Positions 26,984-34,373 of a DNA stretch of 64,000 nucleotides are shown here, one piece after another. The notes under the pieces are model-generated. The model made no database searches, was not told the DNA's origin, and saw only the letters and a program-made list of their open reading frames with translations. How positions within the stretch are numbered: the first letter of the stretch is position 1; each line of letters starts with the position of its first letter. The stretch comes from Paludibacteraceae bacterium (GTDB lineage Bacteria > Bacteroidota > Bacteroidia > Bacteroidales > Paludibacteraceae): positions 62,001 through 126,000 of the forward strand of contig JAGBCD010000040.1 of the NCBI GenBank assembly GCA_017938155.1, in the 5' to 3' direction. The translations under genes were made by a program, and so were the position numbers.

Positions 26984-27015
26984 CAAAGGTACTTCAATTT
27001 TTTGAAGCCTACAAT
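26984..27015 (-). promoter_or_regulatory. promoter of the feoB-like operon with palindromic spacer
   Basis: On the minus strand ATTG, 20 bp, TACCTTTG at 26984-26991. The spacer is occupied by the palindrome CTTCAA-TTTT-TTGAAG (26992-27007), positioned as an operator would be. A second palindrome overlaps the -33 box (27013-27032). A Fur-family regulator gene lies 1.4 kb away. Binding is inferred, not shown. Confidence 0.6.
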
Positions 27016-27032
27016 CCCCATTTATGGGGATA
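27013..27032. promoter_or_regulatory. palindrome ATCCCCAT-TT-ATGGGGAT
   Basis: Perfect 8-bp arms spaced by two bases (27014-27031) overlap the -33 region of the feoB-like promoter. A similar core, AATCCCC-TTTTAT-GGGGG, lies at the end of proS, 130 bp upstream of another TonB receptor gene. It may be an operator or a terminator remnant. Confidence 0.5.
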
Positions 27033-27294
27033 TGTGTAAAATGTAACAAAACTGAAGTGAATAAATACGGAGAGAATCAAGCACAACAACAGAATTGAGG
27101 ACTAATAGAAAAGACAAAAATACCCGAATAACATTCGGGGAAATAAATATAGGAGGAATATCTTGAGATAGGAATCTCAAGAGCAAGACAGCTAAAAAAA
27201 AAGAAAAAAAACTATAGCGCTCACTAATGAAAGAGATGGAATAGCACCTAAAAAACAAGACAACACAATCATGTGCTGTCTTACCCAAATCAAC
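27033..27294. other. AT-rich interval, no convincing gene
   Basis: About 260 bp between the palindrome and the repeat array. A minus-strand open frame exists, but its product is a Phe/Leu/Ser/Ile-rich low-complexity string with no domain, and is taken as chance. Confidence 0.5.
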
Positions 27295-27573
27295 GCTACG
27301 TAAGCTCCTGTGACCCCGAAGACGGGATGGACCTTGCTACGCTAAAGCTACGTAAGCTCCTGTGACCCCGCTGGGACGGGGGGGACCTTGCTACGCTAAA
27401 GCTACGTAAGCTCCTGTGACCCCGAAGACGGGGATGGACCTTGCTACGCTAACGCTGCGTAAGCTCCTGTGACCCCGCTGGACGGGATGGACCTTGCTAC
27501 GCTAACGCTGCGTAAGCTCCTGTGACCCCGAAGACGGGGGGACCTTGCTACGCTAAAGCTACGTAAGCTCCTG
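27295..27573. repeat. tandem array derived from the 3' half of tRNA-Arg
   Basis: Five units of 51-54 bp begin at 27295, 27347, 27401, 27454 and 27507; a sixth copy begins at 27558 and runs into the tRNA itself. Each unit on the plus strand carries GCTACGTAAGCTCCTG, TGACCCCG, a variable centre, GGACCTT, GCTACGCTAA. TGACCCCG-CTGGGAC and GGACCTT equal the acceptor, T-stem and variable-loop positions of the adjacent tRNA-Arg, with the T-loop deleted. The centre alternates: AAGACGGG in units 1, 3 and 5 and CTGG(G)ACGGG in units 2 and 4. Each unit can form a CCCCG/CGGGG hairpin. It lies directly 3' of the tRNA. Confidence 0.92.
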
Positions 27574-27647
27574 TGACCCCGCTGGGACTCAAACCCAGGA
27601 CCTTCAGAACCGGAATCTGACACTCTATTCAACTAAGCTACAGGGCC
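27574..27647 (-). tRNA. tRNA-Arg (CCG anticodon)
   Basis: On the minus strand a 74-nt cloverleaf: acceptor GGCCCTG with CGGGGTC (two G:U), D-arm GCTT...GAGT, anticodon stem TCAGA/TCTGA enclosing TTCCGGT (anticodon CCG, reading CGG), T-stem CTGGG/CCCAG with loop TTTGAGT, discriminator A. CCA is not encoded. Its 3' end continues into the tandem array made of copies of its own 3' half. The intact fold argues that the gene is functional. Confidence 0.93.
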
Positions 27648-27678
27648 GAAATATTCAAAAGAAGAAGCGAAACACTCG

Positions 27679-28386
27679 CTAATCACGACTTCTCAAAAAT
27701 ATAAGTATATAATACATCAAATTGGCAAGCGAAGCCAAAGCTGCTACCACATATGTATAAGCAGCACTCTTTAAAGCATCTACTGCCATAGGAGTCGTTT
27801 GGGCATTCGTAATCCCAGATTCTTCTAACCAAGCAACTGCACGAGTACTTGCATTAATCTCTACTGGCAAGGTTACCAATGAAAATAAAGTTGTGAGTCC
27901 AAAAAGTATAATTCCCACTAATAACAAGTTGGGAAAAGTGTTTATCATAAGCATACCCAAAAGGATTACCCAAAAGACCCATTTGTTAGCAAAACTAACT
28001 ACAGGGACCAATGCAGAACGCATCCGTAAAGGTTCATATTCCTTCTCATGCTGAACAGCATGACCACACTCATGCGCTGCAACTGCAGCCGCAGCTATAG
28101 AAGCAGACGAATAGACCGATTCTGACAAATTGACAGTCTTGGTGGTGGGGTTGTAATGGTCGGTTAGATGACCTGGAGTACAAGTAACTTTCACATCCAA
28201 AATGCCATTGTCACGCAACATTTTTTCTGCAACTTGCTTGCCCGTTAACCCTACAGGAACCTGAGAGTATTTCTTGAACTTATTCTGTAGTCTGGAAGAA
28301 ACAATCCAACTTGCCAAAGATATACCTATGAAAATAATCCAATACAGACTATTCAAATTGATAGAATCAAGCACTGCGTAATCCAT
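27679..28386 (-). CDS. YugP-type zinc-dependent membrane protease
   Basis: A 235-residue inner-membrane protein of the Zn_peptidase_2 (YugP) family. An N-terminal helix (about residues 10-28) precedes the soluble segment with VKVTCTPGHLTDHYNP, and the metal-binding HExxH motif is in AAHECGHAVQH near residue 105. Two or three further helices follow (FANKWVFWVILLGML, LLVGIILFGL, and the C-terminal YVVAALASLANLMYYIL). The start codon overlaps the stop of the Fur-family gene (TAATG), implying coupled translation. Substrates of this family are unknown. Confidence 0.9.
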   Translation of the reverse strand: MDYAVLDSINLNSLYWIIFIGISLASWIVSSRLQNKFKKYSQVPVGLTGKQVAEKMLRDNGILDVKVTCTPGHLTDHYNPTTKTVNLSESVYSSASIAAAAVAAHECGHAVQHEKEYEPLRMRSALVPVVSFANKWVFWVILLGMLMINTFPNLLLVGIILFGLTTLFSLVTLPVEINASTRAVAWLEESGITNAQTTPMAVDALKSAAYTYVVAALASLANLMYYILIFLRSRD

Positions 28387-28862
28387 TATATAATACTACT
28401 TTTGTTGTTACTAATATTTTTTCTTCTACAAATCTTACATTCTCCATACATATACAAAGAGAACCTCCTAATCTGAAAATTCGCTATTTTCTTCGCAATA
28501 ATCGCATCACGTATTACCGCATCCTTTACTTTGCGAACCTTTCCACATTTGGCGCAAATAATCTGCATTTGGTTAAATTCTCCGTCTAACAATTCATAAT
28601 ATATTGTCCGAGAATTAGGTTGCCTACGAATACCCTGCAAAATCTGTGCCTTAACCAATAATGACAGTGTATTATATATCGTAGCTTGGCTAATATTTTC
28701 ATGAACTACCCAATCACAAAGGTCTTTTGGAGAAAATGCTTCACGTCGCTCACAGATGTAACGTAAAATAACGAAACGCTCATGAGTAGAACGCAGTTGG
28801 TGCTCTTGAATATAATCACGCAAGCGTTCACTATTATATTTGTACAGTTTTTCTGACTCCAC
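28386..28862 (-). CDS. Fur-family metal-responsive transcriptional regulator
   Basis: A 158-residue DNA-binding repressor. The winged helix spans about residues 10-85 (RSTHERFVILRYICE, FSPKDLCDWV, ISQATIYNTLSLL with the recognition helix). A C-terminal dimerisation domain holds two Cys pairs typical of a structural Zn site, ICAKCGKV and GECKICRRK. The His-rich sensing motif of classical Fur (HHDH) is not evident; the corresponding position reads FNQMQI. The sensed metal therefore cannot be assigned. It is the middle gene of a GNAT-fur-yugP unit with 8 bp upstream spacing and a 1-bp overlap downstream. The feoB-like operon is a candidate target by proximity. Confidence 0.9.
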   Translation of the reverse strand: MESEKLYKYNSERLRDYIQEHQLRSTHERFVILRYICERREAFSPKDLCDWVVHENISQATIYNTLSLLVKAQILQGIRRQPNSRTIYYELLDGEFNQMQIICAKCGKVRKVKDAVIRDAIIAKKIANFQIRRFSLYMYGECKICRRKNISNNKSSII

Positions 28863-28870
28863 GATGCGGT

Positions 28871-30001
28871 TTAGATTTCCATGATATATGCGCGACGTCT
28901 CTTATGTTGATTGTGCTCAAATTGGAGCCAATTGGCTTGATTCTTGGTATTGGTTTCCAAAATAGCAGTGGTCTCAGCATATTTGACTCCATACTTGTTC
29001 ATGTATGGAATTTGGTCTAAGAAGAATAGAGAATTGATGCCTTTGTCTTGGTAGTCTGGTCTAACTGCGATCAATAATAAATCAAATACTTCCAAATGCT
29101 TTGCTCGCAATGCCTTGAGAAGATGATACCAACCAAATGGGAACAATTTGCCACCGCATTTACGCAATGCGTTGGATATATCTGGCATTCCTACCCCTAC
29201 TCCAACCACTTCATTTTTGTCGTTCACGATAACCGTTACAAAATCGAAGTTAAGAATAGGGAAATACATATCGCAATAGTATTTTTTCTGCTTTTCAGTA
29301 AGAGGTTGGAAATTATATAATTTCTCATACGCCTTTCCTATTACATCCATGTACTCTATGCCATACTTACTAACCAGTTCTTTGACATTCTTCACCTTAT
29401 CAATGCGCACATTACTTCTCTGCATAACAACGTTGGCAATGCGTTGAAGTCTCTCTGGAATCTCTTTGGGTGGGAATACTTGGAACTCTATCCAGTCTGC
29501 TTCCTTCACCAAACCATACGCATTCATGTGCTCCACGTAATATGGATAGTTATACAAAGAGGCCATTGGAGACAAATAATCATATCCCTCTAACAACAAT
29601 CCTTGATGATCCATATCCGTGAAACCAACAGGGCCATTCATCGTAGTACACCCGCGTTTCTTTCCCCACTCTCTAACGGTATCCAACAACGCCTTGCTAA
29701 CCTCCAGGTCATCAATAAAGTCAATCCATCCAAATCTAACCTTCTTAACTCCCCAACATTCGTTGGCTTTGTGGTTAATAATGGCAGCCACACGTCCTAC
29801 AGGTTTACCATCTCTATAAGCCATAAACAACTGCTTATCAGAAACTTCTAAAGCGGGATTCTTGTCAGAAATAAATGTATTTACTTCATCAAACATCAAA
29901 GGGGGACAATAATAAGGACAATCTTTGTACAAATCATTGGCAAATGCAATAAACTTTTTAATCTCCCTTTTGGTATTAATCTCTACAATCTGAATAGCCA
30001 T
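28871..30001 (-). CDS. GNAT-superfamily acetyltransferase-like protein
   Basis: A 376-residue cytoplasmic protein, conserved in Bacteroidota as a two-lobed GNAT-like protein. The N-terminal lobe has FMAYRDGKPVGRVAAIINHKAN and VRFGWIDFIDD (GNAT strand beta4 and A-like motif); MNGPVGFTDMDHQGLLLEGYD follows; the C-terminal lobe has VTVIVNDKNEVVGVGVGMPDIS and LLIAVRPDYQDKGINSLFFLDQI, a clear acetyl-CoA-binding pattern. Substrate unknown. It is the first gene of the unit with fur and yugP, from the promoter at 30031-30062. Confidence 0.75.
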   Translation of the reverse strand: MAIQIVEINTKREIKKFIAFANDLYKDCPYYCPPLMFDEVNTFISDKNPALEVSDKQLFMAYRDGKPVGRVAAIINHKANECWGVKKVRFGWIDFIDDLEVSKALLDTVREWGKKRGCTTMNGPVGFTDMDHQGLLLEGYDYLSPMASLYNYPYYVEHMNAYGLVKEADWIEFQVFPPKEIPERLQRIANVVMQRSNVRIDKVKNVKELVSKYGIEYMDVIGKAYEKLYNFQPLTEKQKKYYCDMYFPILNFDFVTVIVNDKNEVVGVGVGMPDISNALRKCGGKLFPFGWYHLLKALRAKHLEVFDLLLIAVRPDYQDKGINSLFFLDQIPYMNKYGVKYAETTAILETNTKNQANWLQFEHNQHKRRRAYIMEI

Positions 30002-30030
30002 AATCTATAAAAAATAACGCAATTAACACG

Positions 30031-30062
30031 CAAAAGTACAATTTTTTCTGAAAATCCGCAAA
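30031..30062 (-). promoter_or_regulatory. promoter of the GNAT-fur-yugP unit
   Basis: On the minus strand TTTG, 20 bp, TACTTTTG; both boxes match consensus, 30 bp before the ATG at 30001. Confidence 0.78.
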
Positions 30063-30080
30063 TATATCAAGATTTTTTTG

Positions 30081-30088
30081 TAATTTTG
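30081..30088 (+). promoter_or_regulatory. -7 element of the LOG-DUF4271-hemD unit
   Basis: TAATTTTG, 27 bp before the ATG at 30115. The -33 box is not clear. Confidence 0.55.
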
Positions 30089-30114
30089 CGCACTTTTTTA
30101 ATATTCTCACAAGT

Positions 30115-30702
30115 ATGAACACAATTCAAACCATCGCTGTCTATTGTTCCTCTTCCAACAAAGTAAAATCTTCTTATTTTGAACAAGCCTACTTATTAGG
30201 ACAATTATTTGCCAAGCATCAAATAAATCTTGTATATGGAGATGGGGGGATTGGTTTGATGAATGAGATAGCTCGTGGGGTATTAAGTGAAGGAGGAAAA
30301 GTGATTGGCGTTATTCCTCAGTTTATGGTAGATCAAGGTTGGAACAATCCTAACAGTACAGAGACGTATGTTGTTTCCAGTATGCACGAACGGAAAGCCT
30401 TGATTGAAAAAATATCGGATGGCATGGTGGCTCTCCCTGGAGGCATTGGAACATTTGAAGAACTATTGGAGTGTCTGACATGGAAACAGTTGGGATTACA
30501 CACCAAGCCTGTTGTTATCTTTAACATGAATGGTTATTATAACAATTTGCTCAAATGTTTGGATCAGATGATTGAGGAAAACATGATGCGCCCTATCCAT
30601 CGAGATATGTTTGTAGTAGTTGAACGTGCAGAGGATGTTATTCCTGCTCTGATCAATTCGCCTATTTGGGATAAAAATATACGTAGAGAAGCAGCAATTT
30701 AG
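30115..30702 (+). CDS. LOG family protein (nucleotide 5'-monophosphate phosphoribohydrolase-like)
   Basis: A 195-residue cytoplasmic Rossmann-like protein of the LOG/TIGR00730 family, which hydrolyses the N-glycosidic bond of nucleotide monophosphates. The diagnostic motif PGGIGTFEELLE lies around residues 113-124, with VYGDGGIGLMNEIARG near residue 43 and SMHERKALI near residue 87. The PGGxGTxxE Glu is catalytic in the family. Role in bacteria is likely nucleotide turnover; plant-like cytokinin activation is not implied. Ten bases separate it from the DUF4271 gene. Confidence 0.93.
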   Translation: MNTIQTIAVYCSSSNKVKSSYFEQAYLLGQLFAKHQINLVYGDGGIGLMNEIARGVLSEGGKVIGVIPQFMVDQGWNNPNSTETYVVSSMHERKALIEKISDGMVALPGGIGTFEELLECLTWKQLGLHTKPVVIFNMNGYYNNLLKCLDQMIEENMMRPIHRDMFVVVERAEDVIPALINSPIWDKNIRREAAI

Positions 30703-30711
30703 CAAACGATA

Positions 30712-31374
30712 GTGAATTCGATAGATATCATATACTCACCGCAAGAAGCTCATTGGGTTGGTTGGGCCATATTCTTAATTATGGCTATTGGGGTGCTTGG
30801 AAAATGTTTTAGTCCAACATGGTTGATTGAAAGCGGACGAGCTATTTTCTCTCAAAACGAGCGTGCTTATCTGGAAAATACACAAAGTTTGTTAAGAAAA
30901 TTATTGCAGTTTATTTTTCGCAATAGTATCATCAGTTTTGTTGTCTATATGTTTGTTTATGAACAAGGGCCATCGTATATACTATCGTACTTGAAGATAT
31001 TTTTATTGGTAATGGTGGTTTCTTTTATTAAAAAGGCTATTACTTATTTTGTGTGTTACGTATTTGAATTGGAGAAGACCTATAACAATTATTATATACA
31101 TTATAAAAATTTGCAAACTTTATGCTGTACATTATTATACCTCGCACTGCTTTTTATAGTTAATTTTGATTTCCCAATGGTGATGTACATTTACACATTG
31201 GTAGTATTTGTTGCTTACCTGATTTGCCTTGTTGTTCGCACATATGGTATCATGACAAATGGCACTCCATTATCGATATTATATATTTTGTTGTATATTG
31301 TATGCCTTGAAGTTATTCCAATATTATTCATTTTAAGCATTTCAAAAGAATTATCAATAACTTCAATATCATAA
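30712..31374 (+). CDS. DUF4271 membrane protein
   Basis: A 220-residue integral membrane protein with about six or seven predicted helices (for example HWVGWAIFLIMAIGVLG, NSIISFVVYMFVY, LKIFLLVMVVSFI, LYLALLFIVNF and LLYIVCLEVIPILFIL). It matches the DUF4271 family of Bacteroidota, which sits upstream of hemD in this phylum. The start is GTG at 30712, 10 bp after the LOG stop; no ATG gives a better N-terminus. Function is unknown. Confidence 0.83.
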   Translation: MNSIDIIYSPQEAHWVGWAIFLIMAIGVLGKCFSPTWLIESGRAIFSQNERAYLENTQSLLRKLLQFIFRNSIISFVVYMFVYEQGPSYILSYLKIFLLVMVVSFIKKAITYFVCYVFELEKTYNNYYIHYKNLQTLCCTLLYLALLFIVNFDFPMVMYIYTLVVFVAYLICLVVRTYGIMTNGTPLSILYILLYIVCLEVIPILFILSISKELSITSIS

Positions 31375-31404
31375 CTTTTTAGAATTTATTAAACTTGTGT
31401 AAAC

Positions 31405-32151
31405 ATGACTCAGATAAAAAAAATTTTAGTATCTCAACCTCAACCTTTGAATGCACGTAACCCTTATCAAGAAATGGAAGATTTGTTTGGAGTCCATTTT
31501 GACTTCAAGCCTCTTATACGAATTGAAGGATTGAGTGCTAAAGAATTTCGCGCTCAACATATCAACCCATTGGATTATACTGCAGTTTTGTTGAACTCTC
31601 GTTTGAGTATTGATCATTTTTTCAGGATTTGCGAAGAGATGCGTATTCAAGTACCTGAGACCATGCATTATTATTGCATATCAGAGATGGTGGCGAATTA
31701 TTTACAAAAATATATTCAATATCGCAAGCGCAAGGTCTTTTTCACCGAGCATAACAAATTTAGCGAACTACTCCCAGCAATGAATCGTCGTCCTAATGAA
31801 AAATACATTATGGTTATGTCTGACGTTCATAACGATGAGACGATTCGCATGTTTGCAGAACATAAAATAGAAATCAAACCTGCCATTATGTATCGTACCA
31901 TGATAAACGAATGGCCTAAAGAAGAAGTGTTTGATTATGACATGGTTGTTTTATTTACCCCCTCCGGAGTTTCTGCATTGAAAACCAATTTCCCTAACTT
32001 AACATCTGAAAACATAAAAATCGCATGTATCGGTACTAACACTGCCAATGCGTTGAAAGAAATAGGATTGGAAGCAGATATCGTTCCTACCCCAGAATAT
32101 CCAAGTATCACAGCAGCTATTAAAGCATATTTAGAGCAGCATTGCGTATGA
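31405..32151 (+). CDS. hemD: uroporphyrinogen-III synthase
   Basis: Closes and inverts ring D of hydroxymethylbilane in haem and cobalamin synthesis. The 248 residues form the two-lobed HemD fold: KKILVSQPQP at the start, AVLLNSRLSIDHFF, and the second lobe with MVVLFTPSGVSALKTNF and IACIGTNTANALKEIG near the C-terminus. HemD proteins are poorly conserved, but the FTPSG and IGTNTA motifs are typical. The stop codon overlaps the rnpA start (ATGA). Other hem genes are not in the window. Confidence 0.88.
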   Translation: MTQIKKILVSQPQPLNARNPYQEMEDLFGVHFDFKPLIRIEGLSAKEFRAQHINPLDYTAVLLNSRLSIDHFFRICEEMRIQVPETMHYYCISEMVANYLQKYIQYRKRKVFFTEHNKFSELLPAMNRRPNEKYIMVMSDVHNDETIRMFAEHKIEIKPAIMYRTMINEWPKEEVFDYDMVVLFTPSGVSALKTNFPNLTSENIKIACIGTNTANALKEIGLEADIVPTPEYPSITAAIKAYLEQHCV

Positions 32152-32507
32152 GCTATTCTTTTCCAAAGACAGAGAAGTTATGTGGCAAAACACGTATTGA
32201 AACGTTGTATCGTGAGGGCAAGAAATTTGTTGTTTGGCCTCTACGCATCACCTATGCTCCTTGTACAGACAAAAATCAAATTTTGGTTTGGGCTGCCAAA
32301 GCTAATTTCAAACACGCTGTTGATAGGAACCTACTAAAACGTCGTTTACGAGAAGCCTATCGCAACAATCGAGAGGTATTGCAATGCGATGATAAGAATT
32401 GGCAAATAGCCATCAATTATATTGCTGATACCAAGTTGCCGTATGAGAAAATCTCGCATGCTATGCGCAAAGCACTCCATACAATTGATACCAAAGAATG
32501 GACATAA
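32148..32507 (+). CDS. rnpA: ribonuclease P protein component
   Basis: Protein subunit of RNase P, which matures tRNA 5' ends. The 119-residue basic protein has the RNR motif [14 protein letters not shown] and the N-terminal [20 protein letters not shown]. The ATG at 32148 overlaps the hemD stop by four bases; the frame upstream begins only with TTG. The gene overlaps yidD by 10 bp. rpmH and yidC, often adjacent elsewhere, are not in this window. Confidence 0.95.
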   Translation: MSYSFPKTEKLCGKTRIETLYREGKKFVVWPLRITYAPCTDKNQILVWAAKANFKHAVDRNLLKRRLREAYRNNREVLQCDDKNWQIAINYIADTKLPYEKISHAMRKALHTIDTKEWT

Positions 32508-32725
32508 AAAAGATAATACGAACGATATTTTTACTGCCTGTATATTTTTACCGGCACTGCATATCCCCCTTAACACCCCCCTCATGCCGATATACACCAA
32601 CCTGTAGTCAATATATGGTGGAAGCCGTACTCAAACATGGCATCCTCAAAGGAGGCTGGATGGGTGTGAAACGTATCATGCGTTGTCACCCTTGGGGAGG
32701 TAGTGGCTATGACCCAGTACCTTAA
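32498..32725 (+). CDS. yidD: membrane protein insertion efficiency factor YidD
   Basis: A 75-residue amphipathic membrane-associated protein that assists YidC-dependent insertion. The family signature is intact: [26 protein letters not shown] with three conserved Cys, then [25 protein letters not shown]. It overlaps the end of rnpA by 10 bp, as in many bacteria. Confidence 0.96.
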   Translation: MDIKKIIRTIFLLPVYFYRHCISPLTPPSCRYTPTCSQYMVEAVLKHGILKGGWMGVKRIMRCHPWGGSGYDPVP

Positions 32726-32728
32726 ACT

Positions 32729-32770
32729 AATTAAGAATTTTGAATTAAGAATTAGGAATTAAGAATTAGG
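32729..32770. repeat. three tandem 14-bp repeats
   Basis: AATTAAGAATT plus three bases (TTG, AGG, AGG) at exact 14-bp steps, 32729, 32743 and 32757. They fill the gap between yidD and trmD and end 11 bp before the trmD start codon, overlapping its leader. Confidence 0.85.
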
Positions 32771-32781
32771 AGTAAGATTTT

Positions 32782-33465
32782 ATGAGAATAGATATTTTAA
32801 CCGTTTGCCCAGAACTGTTGGAGAGTCCTCTCAATCATTCTATTATTCAACGAGCCAAAGACAAAGGACTGGTGGAAATATATGTTCATAATATACGAGA
32901 TTTCTCCCTTGACAAACATCGCAAGGTAGATGACTACGCCTTTGGATTTGGAGCTGGTATGGTGTTACAAATCGAGCCGATAGATCGGGCGATTAGTTTT
33001 CTAACGAGTCAACGCCAATATGATGAGATCATCTTTACTGCTCCTGATGGCGAACGTTTTACCCAAAAAGATGCCAACGCCTTATCTCTAAAGGAGAACA
33101 TTATCATTCTATGTGGGCATTACAAAGGTGTAGATCAACGAGTACGTGATCACTTTATTAGCAAAGAGTATAGCATCGGTGATTTTGTCCTTACAGGGGG
33201 AGAAATGCCCGCAGCTATCATGACTGATGCCATTGTACGCCTGCTTCCGGGTGCCATTGGCGACGAAACAAGCGCACTGAATGATAGTTTTCAAGATGGT
33301 TTATTGGAGCCTGGTGTGTACACTCGACCTGCCGACTATAAAGGTTGGAAAGTACCTGAGATATTGCTATCTGGACATCAAGCCAAAATAGAAGATTGGT
33401 TATACGAAAAGAGCATTGAACACACCCAAGAAAGAAGACCAGATCTGCTGAGCGAAAACCAATAA
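32782..33465 (+). CDS. trmD: tRNA (guanine-N1-)-methyltransferase
   Basis: Methylates G37 of tRNAs reading CNN codons, preventing +1 frameshifting. The 227 residues contain the SPOUT trefoil-knot motifs: [12 protein letters not shown] (residues about 112-123), [15 protein letters not shown] and LLPGAIGD, and the N-terminal [15 protein letters not shown]. The C-terminal domain ends with PDLLSENQ. The usual rpsP-rimM-trmD-rplS context is absent; here it follows yidD after a 14-bp tandem repeat. Confidence 0.96.
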   Translation: MRIDILTVCPELLESPLNHSIIQRAKDKGLVEIYVHNIRDFSLDKHRKVDDYAFGFGAGMVLQIEPIDRAISFLTSQRQYDEIIFTAPDGERFTQKDANALSLKENIIILCGHYKGVDQRVRDHFISKEYSIGDFVLTGGEMPAAIMTDAIVRLLPGAIGDETSALNDSFQDGLLEPGVYTRPADYKGWKVPEILLSGHQAKIEDWLYEKSIEHTQERRPDLLSENQ

Positions 33466-33476
33466 ACAACGTGTCT

Positions 33477-34373
33477 CTATTTGAATTGACGAAACTCCTT
33501 AGGTATGGGAGCTTCAAAAGAAACCTTTTGCTCCAATACTGGATGAATAAATTCAATGAGTCTTGCATGCAGGCACAATCTATCTACAGGAGAGTGTTGA
33601 TTGCCATTTCCATACTTACGATCCCCTACTACGGGATATCCTTTGGATGCAAGCTGTACGCGTATTTGGTTGGTTCGGCCTGTCTCTAAAGACAATTCTA
33701 AAGAAGAGCTATCGAGTTCTGAATTGTAACCAAGCACCTTATAGTGAGTGACAGCCTTTTTTCCTCCATCATCTACAGAAGAAGCATATACCAGAGCACG
33801 ATTGTTGTCCTCAGTTAACCAACTAACAATTGTCCCTTGTCGGTCTTTCAAGTCTCCATGTACTACGGCAAAATAGACTCTCCGCGTTACTAACTGATGC
33901 CAGTATGTACGCATGTATTCTTGTAGTTGCTGCGTTTTGGCAAAAACAAGGACACCACTTGTCTCCCTATCTAATCTATGTACAGTGTATATATTAGCCC
34001 GCTGATTACTCTTTTTAACATAGTTTTTAAGAATAGAGAATACGGTTGTTTCCCTTGAATCTTGGTGAGTAGCGACCGTCAATAGTCCACACTTTTTCTC
34101 TACAACAATCAAATGAGCATCTTCATACAACATACGCAATTTGGGGTGTCTCAATTCTACATTTCCCCTTGCTGTAGATATCTCAACCATATCTCCTGCT
34201 TGAAGTGGAGTGTCGTGTCTTGTTTGAATAGCTCCATTGACGAACAGTAATCGATGCGACAAAATACTCTTCAAATTGGAACGTGATTTTTCGGGAAATT
34301 TCTCTTGCAAAAAAGTCAATAAAGTGGAATCTTTGTTGACTTTGATTTTTGTATTTTGTTTTTTTCTAATCAT
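33477..34373 (-). CDS. RluA-family ribosomal/tRNA pseudouridine synthase
   Basis: Isomerises specific uridines in rRNA or tRNA. About 298 residues: an N-terminal S4-like RNA-binding segment (FPEKSRSNLKSILSHRLLFVNG) and a pseudouridine synthase domain with the catalytic motif HRLDRETSGVLVFAK near residue 130. TGRTNQIRVQLASKGYPVVGD (motif III) lies near residue 250. The ATG at 34373 overlaps the stop of the PnuC-type gene; an ATG at 34394 in frame gives a 305-residue alternative. The exact target, RluC/RluD-like or other, cannot be assigned. Confidence 0.88.
   Translation of the reverse strand: MIRKKQNTKIKVNKDSTLLTFLQEKFPEKSRSNLKSILSHRLLFVNGAIQTRHDTPLQAGDMVEISTARGNVELRHPKLRMLYEDAHLIVVEKKCGLLTVATHQDSRETTVFSILKNYVKKSNQRANIYTVHRLDRETSGVLVFAKTQQLQEYMRTYWHQLVTRRVYFAVVHGDLKDRQGTIVSWLTEDNNRALVYASSVDDGGKKAVTHYKVLGYNSELDSSSLELSLETGRTNQIRVQLASKGYPVVGDRKYGNGNQHSPVDRLCLHARLIEFIHPVLEQKVSFEAPIPKEFRQFK

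Noticed and set aside
27022..27288. 88-codon minus-strand frame upstream of the feoB-like gene
   Set aside because: Phe/Leu/Ser/Ile low-complexity product, overlaps the palindrome and promoter region, and has no recognisable domain or ribosome-binding context.
27295..27573. CRISPR array
   Set aside because: Unit length is 51-54 bp with no short conserved repeat plus unique spacers; the whole unit is repeated and matches the neighbouring tRNA. No cas genes are nearby.
27444..27632. Open frame on the minus strand inside the repeat array
   Set aside because: It translates the tandem tRNA-derived repeats and the tRNA itself (Arg/Ser/Gly-rich repeats); no coding potential beyond the repetition.
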